Shown piece by piece: positions 47,915 to 56,837 of a stretch of DNA of 58,277 nt. The DNA lies in contig CAZSAT010000037.1 in assembly GCA_964604675.1 (NCBI GenBank), positions 1 to 58,277 on the forward strand, in the 5' to 3' direction. The DNA is from CAZSAT01 sp964604675. Lineage in GTDB: Bacteria > Myxococcota_A > UBA796 > CAJQPC01. The translations under genes and the position numbers were made by a program. Under the pieces are notes generated by a model that was not told where the DNA came from, made no database searches, and was given only the letters and a program-made list of their open reading frames with translations. Position 1 is the stretch's first letter, and each line of letters starts with the position of its first letter.

Positions 47915-48757
47915 ATGGTGACGCTGACCCTGGTTCTGGCCTGCCGCGTGCCCCCCGAGGGCACCACCTTCCAAGACACCGGCGAGGACCCGTACGAGGG
48001 CACCACCGTCATCACGGACGGCGACACCTACGATCCCGGCAGCGGCGACGACAGCGGCGACAGCGGCGACAGCGGCGGGGGCGGCGGCGACGACGATCCG
48101 GCCACCTGCAAGGAACACCTCGACGCGGGCAACGCGACGACGGGTGTGCACAGCATCGCGACCACGCAGGGATCGATCGACGTGTGGTGCGACCAGGGCA
48201 GCGACGGAGGGGGCTGGACCCTCGGCTTCTTGAAGACCTCTCCCGAGAGCAGCTCGTATGCGGGTTTCGGGGCGGGCTGGAACAACTCCGCGGACATCGC
48301 CAGGGACCCGGCCTCGGCGAGCGCCGCGTCCGACGCCGTCGTGGGCTGGCTCGACCTGAACGCCCTGGACTACGACGAGGTGGTGGTGGCCGCCTACGCC
48401 GGCGGCTCGGCGAGCTTCCGCTCCGCCGCCATCGCGCGCTCGAGCCTCCGAATCGCCTGGGGCGACGACGGCTACCTCCTCTACGAGTCCAGCGAGGGCT
48501 ACACCTGGTGCGGCGGCAGCGGGGACTTCGTCGACGACGGCACCGGGCAGGTGGACCAGCCCTCCGGCGCCGCCGACGACTGCAAGGGGCACAGCGTGCT
48601 CGGCAGCGGCTGGGACTTCTCCACCGACCCCTCCACGGCCAACAAGGGGCTCACGCTCGGCGGCGGGGACGGCTGGGGCAAGATGCTGGCGGAGCCGGCC
48701 TCGACCTGGGTCGCGTACGGCGAGGCGGGCGCGGCCTACGCGATCTGGGTGCGCTAG
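47915..48757 (+). CDS. Fibrinogen-like domain lipoprotein 2
   Basis: A 280-residue paralogue of the preceding gene. Lipobox-like LVLAC (Cys10) is followed by a longer low-complexity linker with GDDSGDSGDSGGGGGDDD. The domain is a clearer fibrinogen-like match: GSIDVWCDQGSDGGGWTLG, WLDLNALDY, YTWCGGSGDF, CKGHSVLGSGWDFS, AYAIWVR. The 56-bp gap to the first copy contains GGAG, so they may be an operon arisen by tandem duplication. The linker DNA is a short tandem repeat likely to vary in length. Confidence 0.8.
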   Translation: MVTLTLVLACRVPPEGTTFQDTGEDPYEGTTVITDGDTYDPGSGDDSGDSGDSGGGGGDDDPATCKEHLDAGNATTGVHSIATTQGSIDVWCDQGSDGGGWTLGFLKTSPESSSYAGFGAGWNNSADIARDPASASAASDAVVGWLDLNALDYDEVVVAAYAGGSASFRSAAIARSSLRIAWGDDGYLLYESSEGYTWCGGSGDFVDDGTGQVDQPSGAADDCKGHSVLGSGWDFSTDPSTANKGLTLGGGDGWGKMLAEPASTWVAYGEAGAAYAIWVR

Positions 48758-48769
48758 CCCGTCCGGATC

Positions 48770-49252
48770 TCAGCTCGGCGGTCCTTCGGGGGCCATCTGG
48801 AACGCCCCACCGGGCAGGAAGTAGAGGATGGCCATCGAACCCCCGGACACCGTGGGAACGTGCCAGCTCCCCGGCTCGTAGCAGACCCACCCGGCGGGCT
48901 GTCCGTCGAAGCGCGGTTCGCCCGACAGCGCGAAGCAGAGATCGATCTCCCCGCGCGGGTGCACGTGACCCGGGCCGGGACGGTCCATCACCACCGCGTC
49001 GATCGAGAAGTCGCGGGTGGCCTCCAGCGGCTTGCTGACGCGCCCGAACGCCAGGCCCGGTCCGCCCTTCGGCGCCAACCAGCCGGCCTGCGCGCCCTCC
49101 CGGACCAGCGCCGCCAACGCCGCGAGCGCCGGTCCGTCGTGGGGCAGCTCGGCGTTGAGCCGGGCAGCGAGCCCGGGATCGCCCGGTTCCTCGTCGGCGA
49201 GGCGAGCCAGCACGGGGGCGAGGGCGCTCAGCAGGGCAGCGCGCTGTTCCAT
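48770..49252 (-). CDS. DUF4863-family cupin-like protein
   Basis: A 160-residue protein with a helical N-terminus (about 1-60) and a cupin-like C-terminal half: GHVHPRGEIDLCFALSG, then GSWHVPTVSGGSMAILYFLPGGAF. This matches the DUF4863 family, one member of which is 4-hydroxylaminobenzoate lyase; most others are uncharacterised. The His and Glu in HVHPRGEIDL are candidate metal ligands. It is divergent from the acyl-CoA ligase (38 bp). No aromatic-degradation genes are near, so a lyase activity is not supported by context. Confidence 0.75.
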   Translation of the reverse strand: MEQRAALLSALAPVLARLADEEPGDPGLAARLNAELPHDGPALAALAALVREGAQAGWLAPKGGPGLAFGRVSKPLEATRDFSIDAVVMDRPGPGHVHPRGEIDLCFALSGEPRFDGQPAGWVCYEPGSWHVPTVSGGSMAILYFLPGGAFQMAPEGPPS

Positions 49253-49290
49253 TCGGGACTCCTGGCGAGGCTGTGACGTAACCTCCCACC

Positions 49291-51048
49291 ATGTCCACCA
49301 CCGTGCCCGCGCTGGTGCTCGCCCGACAGGCGCAGCCCGACCCCGACGACCGCATCACGCTGTACTGGGAGGGCGACGACGGCTGGCACGGGCTGACGAA
49401 GGGCCAGTCCTTCGACGACCTGCGCGACCTCGCAGGGGCGCTGCACCGCCTCGGATGCGGCCCGGGCGAACGGCTCGGGATCGTCTCGGCGACGCGGCGG
49501 GAGTGGATGGCGCTCGATCTCGCCAACCTCTGCCTGGGCGGGGTGACGGTCGGCGTCTACCCCAACCTGCTGGCCGAACAGATCCGCTACCAGCTCGAGC
49601 ACGCCGAGGTCACGGTGGTGGTCGTCGAGGACAGCGCCCAGGCCGCCAAGATCGCGTCGATCCGCGACCGGCTGCCGCTGCTGCGGGAGGTGGTGTCGAT
49701 CGATCCCGTGGAGGGCCTCCCCACGCTCACCTCGCTCCGGGAGCCCACCGACGTCGCCTGGTTCACCGAGCGCTGCGACGCCGTGAGGCCCGAGGACCTC
49801 GCCACCATCATCTACACCTCCGGCACCACCGGCCCCCCCAAGGGCGCCATGCTCACCCACGAAAACTTCTGCGAGGTGGCCCACGCCACGCGGGAGGCGG
49901 TGCCGATGGAGCCTGGCGACCGCTCGCTGGTGTTCCTCCCCCTCGCACACAGCCTGCAGCGGTTCACGATCTACCGGGGGCTGATGGAGGACACCACCGC
50001 GTACTTCCCCAGGAGCCTCGAGCGCCTCCCCGAAGCCCTCGTGCACGCGCGGCCCACGGTGCTCGCGTCGGTCCCGCGCATGCTGGAGAAGATCCACGAC
50101 AAGGCCCACGCCACGGTGGCCGAGAAGCCGCCAGTGGCCCGGAGGGTGTTCGACTGGGCGTTCCGCGTGGGGCGCGCCCGGGCCCACGCCGTCGAGCGCG
50201 ACGAGCCCATCCGCTGGACCGTGGCCTGCCAGTGGTGGCTGGCGGACCGACTGGTGTTCCGCAAGATCCGCGCGCGGCTGGGCGGGGCCATCCGCTTCAT
50301 CGTGAGCGGCGGGGCGGCGCTGAACCCGGAGGTGGCGCGCTGGTACCTCGCGATGGGCGTGCTGGTGCTCGAGGGCTGGGGCCTGACCGAGACCTCCGCC
50401 CCGGCCACCGCCTGCCGGCCCGACCGCTGGCGCTTCGGCACGGTCGGGGTGCCGCTTCCGGGGGTGCGCGTCCGCGTGGCCGAAGACGGCGAGCTGCTCA
50501 TCCAGAGTCCCGGCACCTTCCTCGGCTACTACCGGGACGACGAGGCCACGGCGGCGGCGATGTCGGGCACCTGGTTCCGCACGGGAGACCTCGGCTCGAT
50601 CGACGACGACGGCTTCGTGCGCATCACCGATCGGAAGAAGGAGATCCTCGTCACCGCAGGCGGGAAGAACATCGCGCCCGTGAACCTGGAGCAGCTCCTG
50701 GAGCGAAGCCCGCTGGTGGACAAGGCGGTCGCGGTGGGCCACGGCCGGAAGTACTTGGCGGCGCTCTTGGTGCCGGACCTCGAGGTCCTCGAGGCGCTGG
50801 CCACCCGGCACGGCTGGCCCGAGGAGCCGTTGGAGGCACGGCTGGCACGCCCCGAGGTGGTCGCCGGGCTGCGGCAGGCGGTCGACGGCGCCAACCGGGA
50901 GCTCGCGCGCTTCGAACAGATCAAGCGCTTCACGACCTTGCCGGTGGCTTTCGGGGTCGAGACCGGGGAGCTCACGCCGACCTTGAAGCTGAAGCGCCGC
51001 GTGGTCGAAGAGCGCTGGGCGCCAGCCATCTCGGCGCTCTACGACTAA
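49291..51048 (+). CDS. Long-chain fatty-acid-CoA ligase (AMP-forming)
   Basis: A 585-residue member of the ANL superfamily. The P-loop-like IIYTSGTTGPPKGAMLTH, the GWGLTETSAPAT motif, the TGDLGSIDDDGF and the C-terminal Lys-containing loop ITDRKKEILVTAGGKNIAP are all present, and the size fits the FadD15-type long-chain branch of bacteria. It activates free fatty acids to acyl-CoA at the membrane or in the cytosol. The start is ATG 49291. The following kinase gene begins 9 bp after its TAA and probably belongs to the same transcript. Confidence 0.93.
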   Translation: MSTTVPALVLARQAQPDPDDRITLYWEGDDGWHGLTKGQSFDDLRDLAGALHRLGCGPGERLGIVSATRREWMALDLANLCLGGVTVGVYPNLLAEQIRYQLEHAEVTVVVVEDSAQAAKIASIRDRLPLLREVVSIDPVEGLPTLTSLREPTDVAWFTERCDAVRPEDLATIIYTSGTTGPPKGAMLTHENFCEVAHATREAVPMEPGDRSLVFLPLAHSLQRFTIYRGLMEDTTAYFPRSLERLPEALVHARPTVLASVPRMLEKIHDKAHATVAEKPPVARRVFDWAFRVGRARAHAVERDEPIRWTVACQWWLADRLVFRKIRARLGGAIRFIVSGGAALNPEVARWYLAMGVLVLEGWGLTETSAPATACRPDRWRFGTVGVPLPGVRVRVAEDGELLIQSPGTFLGYYRDDEATAAAMSGTWFRTGDLGSIDDDGFVRITDRKKEILVTAGGKNIAPVNLEQLLERSPLVDKAVAVGHGRKYLAALLVPDLEVLEALATRHGWPEEPLEARLARPEVVAGLRQAVDGANRELARFEQIKRFTTLPVAFGVETGELTPTLKLKRRVVEERWAPAISALYD

Positions 51049-51057
51049 GCTCTGGTC

Positions 51058-54000
51058 GTGCAGGACGTCCTCCCCCCGCTGCCGAAGCGCTACCGCCCGG
51101 TGCGCCTGATCGGCGACGGCGCCACGGGACACGTCTACCTGGCCCGCGATCTGGAGCTCGGCACCGACGTCGCCGTGAAGGTGGTGCGCAAGAACCTCGC
51201 GCTGCACCGCCGGTTCCGTGCCCGCTTCACCCGCGAGGTCGCACTCTCCGCCCAGATCGCCCACCGGAACCTGGTGCCCGTGCACGACTTCGGCGTGCTG
51301 GAGGATGGCCGGCCCTTCGCGGCGCTCGCCTACGCGAACCACGGGAACCTGCGGAACCTGCTCCGGCAGAGCATGGACCTGCTCACCTTCTTCGACCTGA
51401 TCGAACAGACCTGCCTCGCGCTCGCGGCCCTGCACAGCCGGCACCTGGTGCACCAGGATCTCAAGCCGGCGAACATCCTGCTGCACTCGGGCCTCGAGGG
51501 ACGGATGCGGGTGTGGGTGGCCGACCTGGGCGTGGCCGACGACATCTCCGAGCTGGCGCGCGACGCCCGGCGCGTAGGCGGCACGCCGACCTACATGGCG
51601 CCCGAGCAGCTCCAGGGCACCCCCCAGGAGGTGGGGCCGTGGACCGATCTCTACGCCCTGGGCATCATCCTCTACGAAGCGCTCTGCGGCGTCCGGCCCC
51701 ACGACGGCGAGGGACGAAAGCAGCTCATGGAGGCGCGCATGCTGCCGCCGCCGCCGCTCGCCCCGGCCCCGGGGGTCGAGGTGCCCGAGGCCATCCACGA
51801 GCTGGTCATGAACCTGCTCGATCCCGAGCCGCGCCAGCGCTACGACCGCGCGGCCGACGTGCGGCGCGTGCTGTCGCGCGCCCGCCAGGAGCTCGAGACG
51901 AGCCTGCGGCTGCTGGGCCGCGACAGCGAGGCGGTCGACGAGACCACCGAGTCCCTCCCGACCATCCCCGTGGCCCAGGCGCTGCTGGCCGAGCGCCAGC
52001 GCGTGGGCGTGGGCATGGGGTTGCGCTGGAACCGGGTGCCGCCGGAGGCCCTTCCTCCGCGTCCGCCCACGCCCACGGGCCGCGGCGGCCTGGCGCGCGC
52101 CAGCCTCTCGCTCTTCGCCCTGCGCGACGTGCCCTTCATCGCGCGCGAGGTGCCTTCCGGCGTGATCTGGCAGGCCGCCCGCGAGGTGGCCACCCTGCGC
52201 CAGCCCAGGGTGGTGCTGGTGGTCGGCGAGCGTGGCGCCGGCAAGACCCGCCTGGTCGAGACCCTGGCGCGCCGGCTGGACGAGGGCGGCTGGATGGAGA
52301 CCGTCCGGCTCCGCTACCACCTCCCCCCGGGCATCGAAGACGGCTACCGCGGCGCGGTGCGCGACCTGTTGGCGCCGTGGAACGAGCGCTCGCGACTCGA
52401 CCTGCAGGGTCGCCTGGCGCGCTGGCTGGCGCGCGACCGCGACCTCGGGCTCACCCAGGTGCTCTCCGAGAGCGGCCACCTCGCGCGCTGGTGCGGCTAC
52501 CTGTTGGAGGGCGAGACCGCCCCCGACGCCGCGCTGGGCCTCACCTTCCTCTACCGGCACCTCGAGGCGCGGGCGTGGCGCGGCGGCTCCTGCCTGGTGC
52601 TGGAAGACGTCGAGAACTGCGAGGCGCCCGGTGACGGCCTGGCCATCGCCGAGGCCCTGTTGAACCGTTCGGTCGGGGAGCGTCCGGTGCTCGTGCTCGC
52701 CACCGTGAGCGCCGAGGCCTTGAAGCGCGACGACAGCCTGCGGCGCCGCGTGGCGGCGTTGCAGGAGCTGGGGGCCGTGAGGCTCGGGCTCACCCGGCTG
52801 ACCCGCGACGAGACGCGGCGCATGCTCTCGGAGGCGCTCTTGCTCGAGCCCAGGCTCTCGGCCGAGCTCGCGCGGCGCTACAGCGGGCAGCCCCTCCACC
52901 TCAGCATCCTGCTGCGCGACTGGGCGGCGCGGAAGCACCTGGTGCCCGGACCCGGCATGCGCTTCGAGCTTCGGCCCGAGGTCGAGCTGGACACGCTCTG
53001 CGGCGACGACCTCGAGAGCCTCTGCCGCACCCGCCTGGACGGAGCGGTGCAGAGCTGCAGCGACCCCGTGGCGGCGGCCGAGGCGCTGGCCGTGGTCTCG
53101 CTCGCCGGCGAGGCGCCGCCGGTGGCGGTGGTGCGCAAGGTCGCCGAGACGGGGCTCGACGAGGTGCTGGCCACGGGAATCTTGAGGCTCGAGGGCGCCC
53201 TCGTCCGCTTCGACCACCGCGATCTGCAGCGCGTGGCCCGCCGCCTGGCCCTGTCGCTCCCCGACGCGGCCGACCTCCACCAGCGGCTGGCCGAAGCCTG
53301 GCTGTTGCTGGGCGAGGAGACCGGGCTCGACGTGCAGCTCGCCGTGGGCGTGCACACCCTGCGTGCCGGCGAGGCGTCGAAGGCCATCAAGCCCCTCCGG
53401 GGCGCCGTGACCAGCCTCCTGGACCAGGGTCGTGCTCGGCCAGCCGTCCGGGCCGCCGAGCTGACCATGGCGGCCGCAGACCTCGCGTCGGGGGACCGTC
53501 CCCGGAGCCCCACCTCGACAGCCGCTCGCCGGCTGAAGGTGATGGCGCTCCTGGAGGCCGAAGACCACCGCGAGGCCGAGGAGCTGGCGCAGTCCGTGAT
53601 CGACCGCGGCGGCCTGGACCGCCTGTCGGAGGCGCGCTTCGAGCTCCTCCTCGGTCGTGCCCAGCTCGGGCTGGGCGACCCGGACGAGGCGCGCATCCAC
53701 ATCTACCGGGCCGAGGCGGGCTTCGAGGCCCTGCGCGACAACGACGGGCGCGCCCGGGTGGCCTACGCCCGCGGCATGCTCGCGCGCTCCGAGAACGACG
53801 TCGAGATGGCCATCCGCTACTACGAGAAGGCGCACCAGCTCACGCCGAAAGAGACCCGGCGGGGCATCCAGGTGCTCGGGGGCCTCGTGGCGGTCTACCT
53901 CCTCCAGGAGCGCCTGGAGGAAGCCCACGCCCGCGTGGAGGAGCTGATCTGGGCCGCCCAGGCCACCGGCGACACCCGCAACATCGCCCAGGCCAACTAC

Positions 54001-54561
54001 ATGAGCGGCATGGTGGTGTTGACGCAGGGCGAGTACGCCAAGGCGGCGAAGGTGTTCGACGTGGCCCGTGCGCTGGCCGCCACCTCCGGCGACGCCCGCA
54101 TGCAGCTGAACTGCCTGAACAACCTGGGCGAGTCGGCGCGCTTCGAGGGGCGGACGGACGAGGCCCGCGAGCTCTACACGAAGTACGTCCAGCTGGCCCG
54201 CGCGCGCAACCTCGTGGAGCTCGAGGCGGTGGGCGAGCTGAACCTCGCTCTGCTCGCCCTCACCGCGCGCAACTACGCCGGAGCCGACGACCGGGCGCGG
54301 CGCGCCGCCGAGGTGCTCGAGGACCGACGGCGCCACTGGGTGTGGGTGTACGTGGCCGCCATCCGGGCCGCGTGTGCCGCCCGCCGCGGGGACCGCGAGG
54401 CCTTCCGTCGCTGGTGGGACATCGCCCGCGGCCGCGGCATCGCGCAGGTCCGCAGCGAGGATCTGCGGCTCGCCCTCCGCGTGATGCGCGAGGCCTCGGC
54501 CAAGCTGGGCTGGACCCAGGTGGTTGCCGAGATCGACCGGGTCGCCCGGCACGCGCGATGA
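51058..54561 (+). CDS. Ser/Thr kinase fused to P-loop ATPase and TPR repeats
   Basis: A 1167-residue signalling protein. The N-terminal kinase domain (about 12-270) has the Gly-loop IGDGATGHVY, AVKVV Lys, HQDLKPAN (HQD instead of HRD) and VADLGVAD (DLG instead of DFG), and ends with APEQ. A STAND-like AAA/ATPase region follows from about 360 with Walker A GERGAGKT. The last about 450 residues form TPR-like helical repeats. This layout is the PknK/AfsR-like plan, regulators that sense through the ATPase-TPR part and phosphorylate a partner. HQD and DLG kinases may still be active, but this is unproven. GTG start; the TGA stop lies at the edge of a 21-bp tandem array. Confidence 0.86.
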   Translation: MQDVLPPLPKRYRPVRLIGDGATGHVYLARDLELGTDVAVKVVRKNLALHRRFRARFTREVALSAQIAHRNLVPVHDFGVLEDGRPFAALAYANHGNLRNLLRQSMDLLTFFDLIEQTCLALAALHSRHLVHQDLKPANILLHSGLEGRMRVWVADLGVADDISELARDARRVGGTPTYMAPEQLQGTPQEVGPWTDLYALGIILYEALCGVRPHDGEGRKQLMEARMLPPPPLAPAPGVEVPEAIHELVMNLLDPEPRQRYDRAADVRRVLSRARQELETSLRLLGRDSEAVDETTESLPTIPVAQALLAERQRVGVGMGLRWNRVPPEALPPRPPTPTGRGGLARASLSLFALRDVPFIAREVPSGVIWQAAREVATLRQPRVVLVVGERGAGKTRLVETLARRLDEGGWMETVRLRYHLPPGIEDGYRGAVRDLLAPWNERSRLDLQGRLARWLARDRDLGLTQVLSESGHLARWCGYLLEGETAPDAALGLTFLYRHLEARAWRGGSCLVLEDVENCEAPGDGLAIAEALLNRSVGERPVLVLATVSAEALKRDDSLRRRVAALQELGAVRLGLTRLTRDETRRMLSEALLLEPRLSAELARRYSGQPLHLSILLRDWAARKHLVPGPGMRFELRPEVELDTLCGDDLESLCRTRLDGAVQSCSDPVAAAEALAVVSLAGEAPPVAVVRKVAETGLDEVLATGILRLEGALVRFDHRDLQRVARRLALSLPDAADLHQRLAEAWLLLGEETGLDVQLAVGVHTLRAGEASKAIKPLRGAVTSLLDQGRARPAVRAAELTMAAADLASGDRPRSPTSTAARRLKVMALLEAEDHREAEELAQSVIDRGGLDRLSEARFELLLGRAQLGLGDPDEARIHIYRAEAGFEALRDNDGRARVAYARGMLARSENDVEMAIRYYEKAHQLTPKETRRGIQVLGGLVAVYLLQERLEEAHARVEELIWAAQATGDTRNIAQANYMSGMVVLTQGEYAKAAKVFDVARALAATSGDARMQLNCLNNLGESARFEGRTDEARELYTKYVQLARARNLVELEAVGELNLALLALTARNYAGADDRARRAAEVLEDRRRHWVWVYVAAIRAACAARRGDREAFRRWWDIARGRGIAQVRSEDLRLALRVMREASAKLGWTQVVAEIDRVARHAR

Positions 54562-54744
54562 CGCCCGAGGCACGCGCGATGACGCCCGAGGCACGCGCGA
54601 TGACGCCCGAGGCACGCGCGATGNNNNNNNNNNNNNNNNNNNNNNNNNNNNNNNNNNNNNNNNNNNNNNNNNNNNNNNNNNNNNNNNNNNNNNNNNNNNN
54701 NNNNNNNNNNNNNNNNNNNNNNNACGCCCGAGGCACGCCCGATG
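54547..54744 (+). repeat. 21-bp tandem repeat array containing an assembly gap
   Basis: Unit core GCGCGATGACGCCCGAG repeats with 21-bp period, at least four times before and once (slightly changed) after a 100-N gap at 54624-54723. The copy number is unknown. The first, shorter unit overlaps the last codons and TGA of the kinase gene, and every unit contains the same TGA in the kinase frame, so length changes cannot extend the protein. The array lies between the kinase and the next gene (ATG 54768). It has no spacers and is not a CRISPR array. Confidence 0.9.
54624..54723. other. Assembly gap of exactly 100 N
   Basis: The run of N is the conventional placeholder for a gap of unknown size. 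It falls within the tandem repeat array, so a collapse or mis-join there is likely. Nothing can be said about the missing bases. Confidence 0.98.
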
Positions 54745-54767
54745 ACACGAGCGGATAGGCACGGCCC

Positions 54768-56009
54768 ATGTTGGTCCTGACCCTGTCGCATGCGCTGGCC
54801 TGGAGCCAGCACGCCCTCATCAGCCACCACGCGCTCCAGCACGGCACCACGGCCTTTGCCGACGAGGCGGTGATCGTCGAGGGCCTGGAGAGCTTCCTGG
54901 CCGCCGAGCAGGAGGCGGTGGCCGCCACCTTCGACGCCTTCTACGACGGCCTCGACGACCGAGGGGCTACGCGCTTCGTGCGCCAGACCCTCGACGGCAC
55001 GAGCACGGCCGACTTCCTGAGGGCCGCGCGGCTCTCGCCCACGATGACGTTCCCGCTCATCCTGCGCACGATGCCGGGCGACACCGCGCACGGCGTGGCC
55101 GTCGGGCCCGAGGACGTGGGCCCGATGTACCACCCGGCGGCGCTGGTCGACGTCGAGTTCACCGCGCTCGACGCCGGCCACGAGGTGAGCGGTGCTGCGG
55201 TGCTCGCCACCTTCACCGACGAGCCGGACTGGGGCTTCGACCACGGCCTCTGGCCCGTCGAGGGCTACGGCTACGGGGAGCAGGCCTTCGGAAAGGCCGA
55301 GGGAGAGTCGTCCAAGGCGCCGATCCACATGTGGTTCCACCACGAGAACTGGATCGTGCGCACCTTCGCGGGCAAGGTGACCGAGTCGGTCGTGCTCGAC
55401 CGGGTGGAGCTCTTCACGATGCTGTCGAAGACCGCCTTCGACACCGGCCACGACTACTGGGGCTACCGCTTCGCCGGGTGGGCCAGCCACTACGTGCAGG
55501 ACCTCGCGCAGCCGTACCACAGCAAGGCCGTGCCGAGCGCCGGCCCCGGCTACTACTACTGGTACGTGGTGTCCCCGCGGAAGGACCGCATCCAGGAGCG
55601 CAGCACCGCCCTCTCCGGCAACCGCCACTTCCTGTACGAGGAGTACGTGGCCTGGGCGCTGGGCGGACGCGACCGCGATCCCGCCACCGGCGACGCCTTG
55701 GCGGCCGAGCTCTCCAGCGGCGAGGCCCGCTTCGACGTCACGACCCCGGAAGCGCTCCTGGAGCTCCTCACGCGCACCGCAGCCGACCATGCGCGCACCA
55801 TCGACAAGGCGCTCGTGAAGACCTTCGGTCCGGAGCTCACCAAGGACCCCAGCCTCGACATGGAGGAGGTCGCGGGCGAGCAGGTCGGCGCGAAGCTCGC
55901 CGAGCTGGACGCAGCCCACGGTGCGCACCTGCTGGACGAGACCCGCGCCGACTTCTCCCAGGCGGCCCGCGCCACGCGCACGGTGCTGTGGCTGGCCCAC
56001 GGCGACTGA
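54768..56009 (+). CDS. Secreted phospholipase C / P1-nuclease-fold zinc hydrolase
   Basis: A 413-residue exported enzyme. The signal peptide (MLVLTLSHALA) would leave Trp12 as mature residue 1, followed by SQHALISHHAL. In bacterial PC-PLC and in S1/P1 nucleases the free N-terminal Trp and nearby His bind the zinc cluster, and GWASHYVQDLAQPYHSKA with HMWFHHEN here supply more His/Asp ligands. The mature length is longer than B. cereus PLC (245), with inserted or extra C-terminal regions. Whether it cleaves phospholipids or nucleic acids is unclear. It ends exactly at the start of the exported rhodanese gene, which probably shares its transcript. Confidence 0.78.
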   Translation: MLVLTLSHALAWSQHALISHHALQHGTTAFADEAVIVEGLESFLAAEQEAVAATFDAFYDGLDDRGATRFVRQTLDGTSTADFLRAARLSPTMTFPLILRTMPGDTAHGVAVGPEDVGPMYHPAALVDVEFTALDAGHEVSGAAVLATFTDEPDWGFDHGLWPVEGYGYGEQAFGKAEGESSKAPIHMWFHHENWIVRTFAGKVTESVVLDRVELFTMLSKTAFDTGHDYWGYRFAGWASHYVQDLAQPYHSKAVPSAGPGYYYWYVVSPRKDRIQERSTALSGNRHFLYEEYVAWALGGRDRDPATGDALAAELSSGEARFDVTTPEALLELLTRTAADHARTIDKALVKTFGPELTKDPSLDMEEVAGEQVGAKLAELDAAHGAHLLDETRADFSQAARATRTVLWLAHGD

Positions 56010-56813
56010 GTGTGGTGGCTCGGCTGCGCAGCCTGGGTGAGCGGCCAGGACACCTCGCCGCCGGACAGCGCGCTCCTGGTCGGACCCGCCGCCGACCTCG
56101 CGGGCTACGTGCAGCTGGACGCGCGCAGCGGCGATGCCTACGCACTCGGCCACGTGCCCGGAGCGCTCCCGGTCCCCTGGGACAAGCTCACGGTGTACAG
56201 CGAGGACGGTCGCTGGGACGAGGCCGAGCGCGACGCGGCCGCGGACTGGCTGGCCGCTGTGGGCGTGAGCGCTCAGGGTCCCTACCTGGTGTACGGCGAC
56301 GCCGTGAACGACTACGGCGGCGACGGCTTCCTGTACTGGGTGCTCCGCCACCTCGGGGTCGACGACGTGCAGGTGCTCGATGGCGGCTTCCCGGCCTGGA
56401 TCGCGGCCGGCGGCGAGGCGAGCGTGGGCGCCGCGTCGGGCTCGGGCGACTTCGCACCCCTCCCCGTGCCCGATCCACCCGTGCTGATCACCACCGACGA
56501 GGTGGCCGCGTCGAGCGACGCTCGGCTGGACGTGCGCACGGCCGAGGAGTTCGCCGACGGACACCTGCCGGGCGCCGTGAACCTCCCCTACACCGAGGCC
56601 CTCGCCCCCGATGGCCGCTTCCTCGGCACGGACGACCTGGAAGCCCTGTTGACCGATCGGGGGCTGGAGCGCGGCCCGACCATCGCGTACTGCCGCTCGG
56701 GGGTGCGGGCCGGCCACGGCTTCCTGCTGCTGGAGATCGTGGGCTGGCCGGCGCGCGACTACCTCGGGAGCTGGACCGCGTGGGAGGAAGCTGGCGGCGA
56801 GGTCGAGCGCTGA
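56010..56813 (+). CDS. Exported tandem-rhodanese sulfurtransferase
   Basis: A 267-residue protein with two rhodanese domains. The first (about 22-140) lacks an active-site Cys, as usual; the second holds the catalytic loop YCRSGVRAGH (Cys228), close to the CRxGxx of thiosulfate or 3-mercaptopyruvate sulfurtransferases. A short hydrophobic start (WWLGCAAWVSG) suggests export or lipidation at Cys6, unusual for SseA-like enzymes, which are cytosolic. The GTG start directly follows the TGA of the PLC-fold gene with no gap, so translation is probably coupled. Confidence 0.82.
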   Translation: MWWLGCAAWVSGQDTSPPDSALLVGPAADLAGYVQLDARSGDAYALGHVPGALPVPWDKLTVYSEDGRWDEAERDAAADWLAAVGVSAQGPYLVYGDAVNDYGGDGFLYWVLRHLGVDDVQVLDGGFPAWIAAGGEASVGAASGSGDFAPLPVPDPPVLITTDEVAASSDARLDVRTAEEFADGHLPGAVNLPYTEALAPDGRFLGTDDLEALLTDRGLERGPTIAYCRSGVRAGHGFLLLEIVGWPARDYLGSWTAWEEAGGEVER

Positions 56814-56837
56814 CGACGGGTTTGGTAGCGTGCCGGC

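Noticed and set aside
48770..49252. Nitroaromatic degradation (4-hydroxylaminobenzoate lyase)
   Set aside because: The family match is only at the DUF4863 level and no other aromatic-degradation gene is near.
54547..54744. Short direct repeats that could suggest a CRISPR array
   Set aside because: Units are head-to-tail without spacers, and there are no cas genes.
49228..54762. A very long open frame on the minus strand opposite the acyl-CoA ligase and the kinase gene
   Set aside because: It runs through the N gap, mirrors the codon pattern of the sense genes and has no recognisable motif; high GC makes such antisense frames expected.
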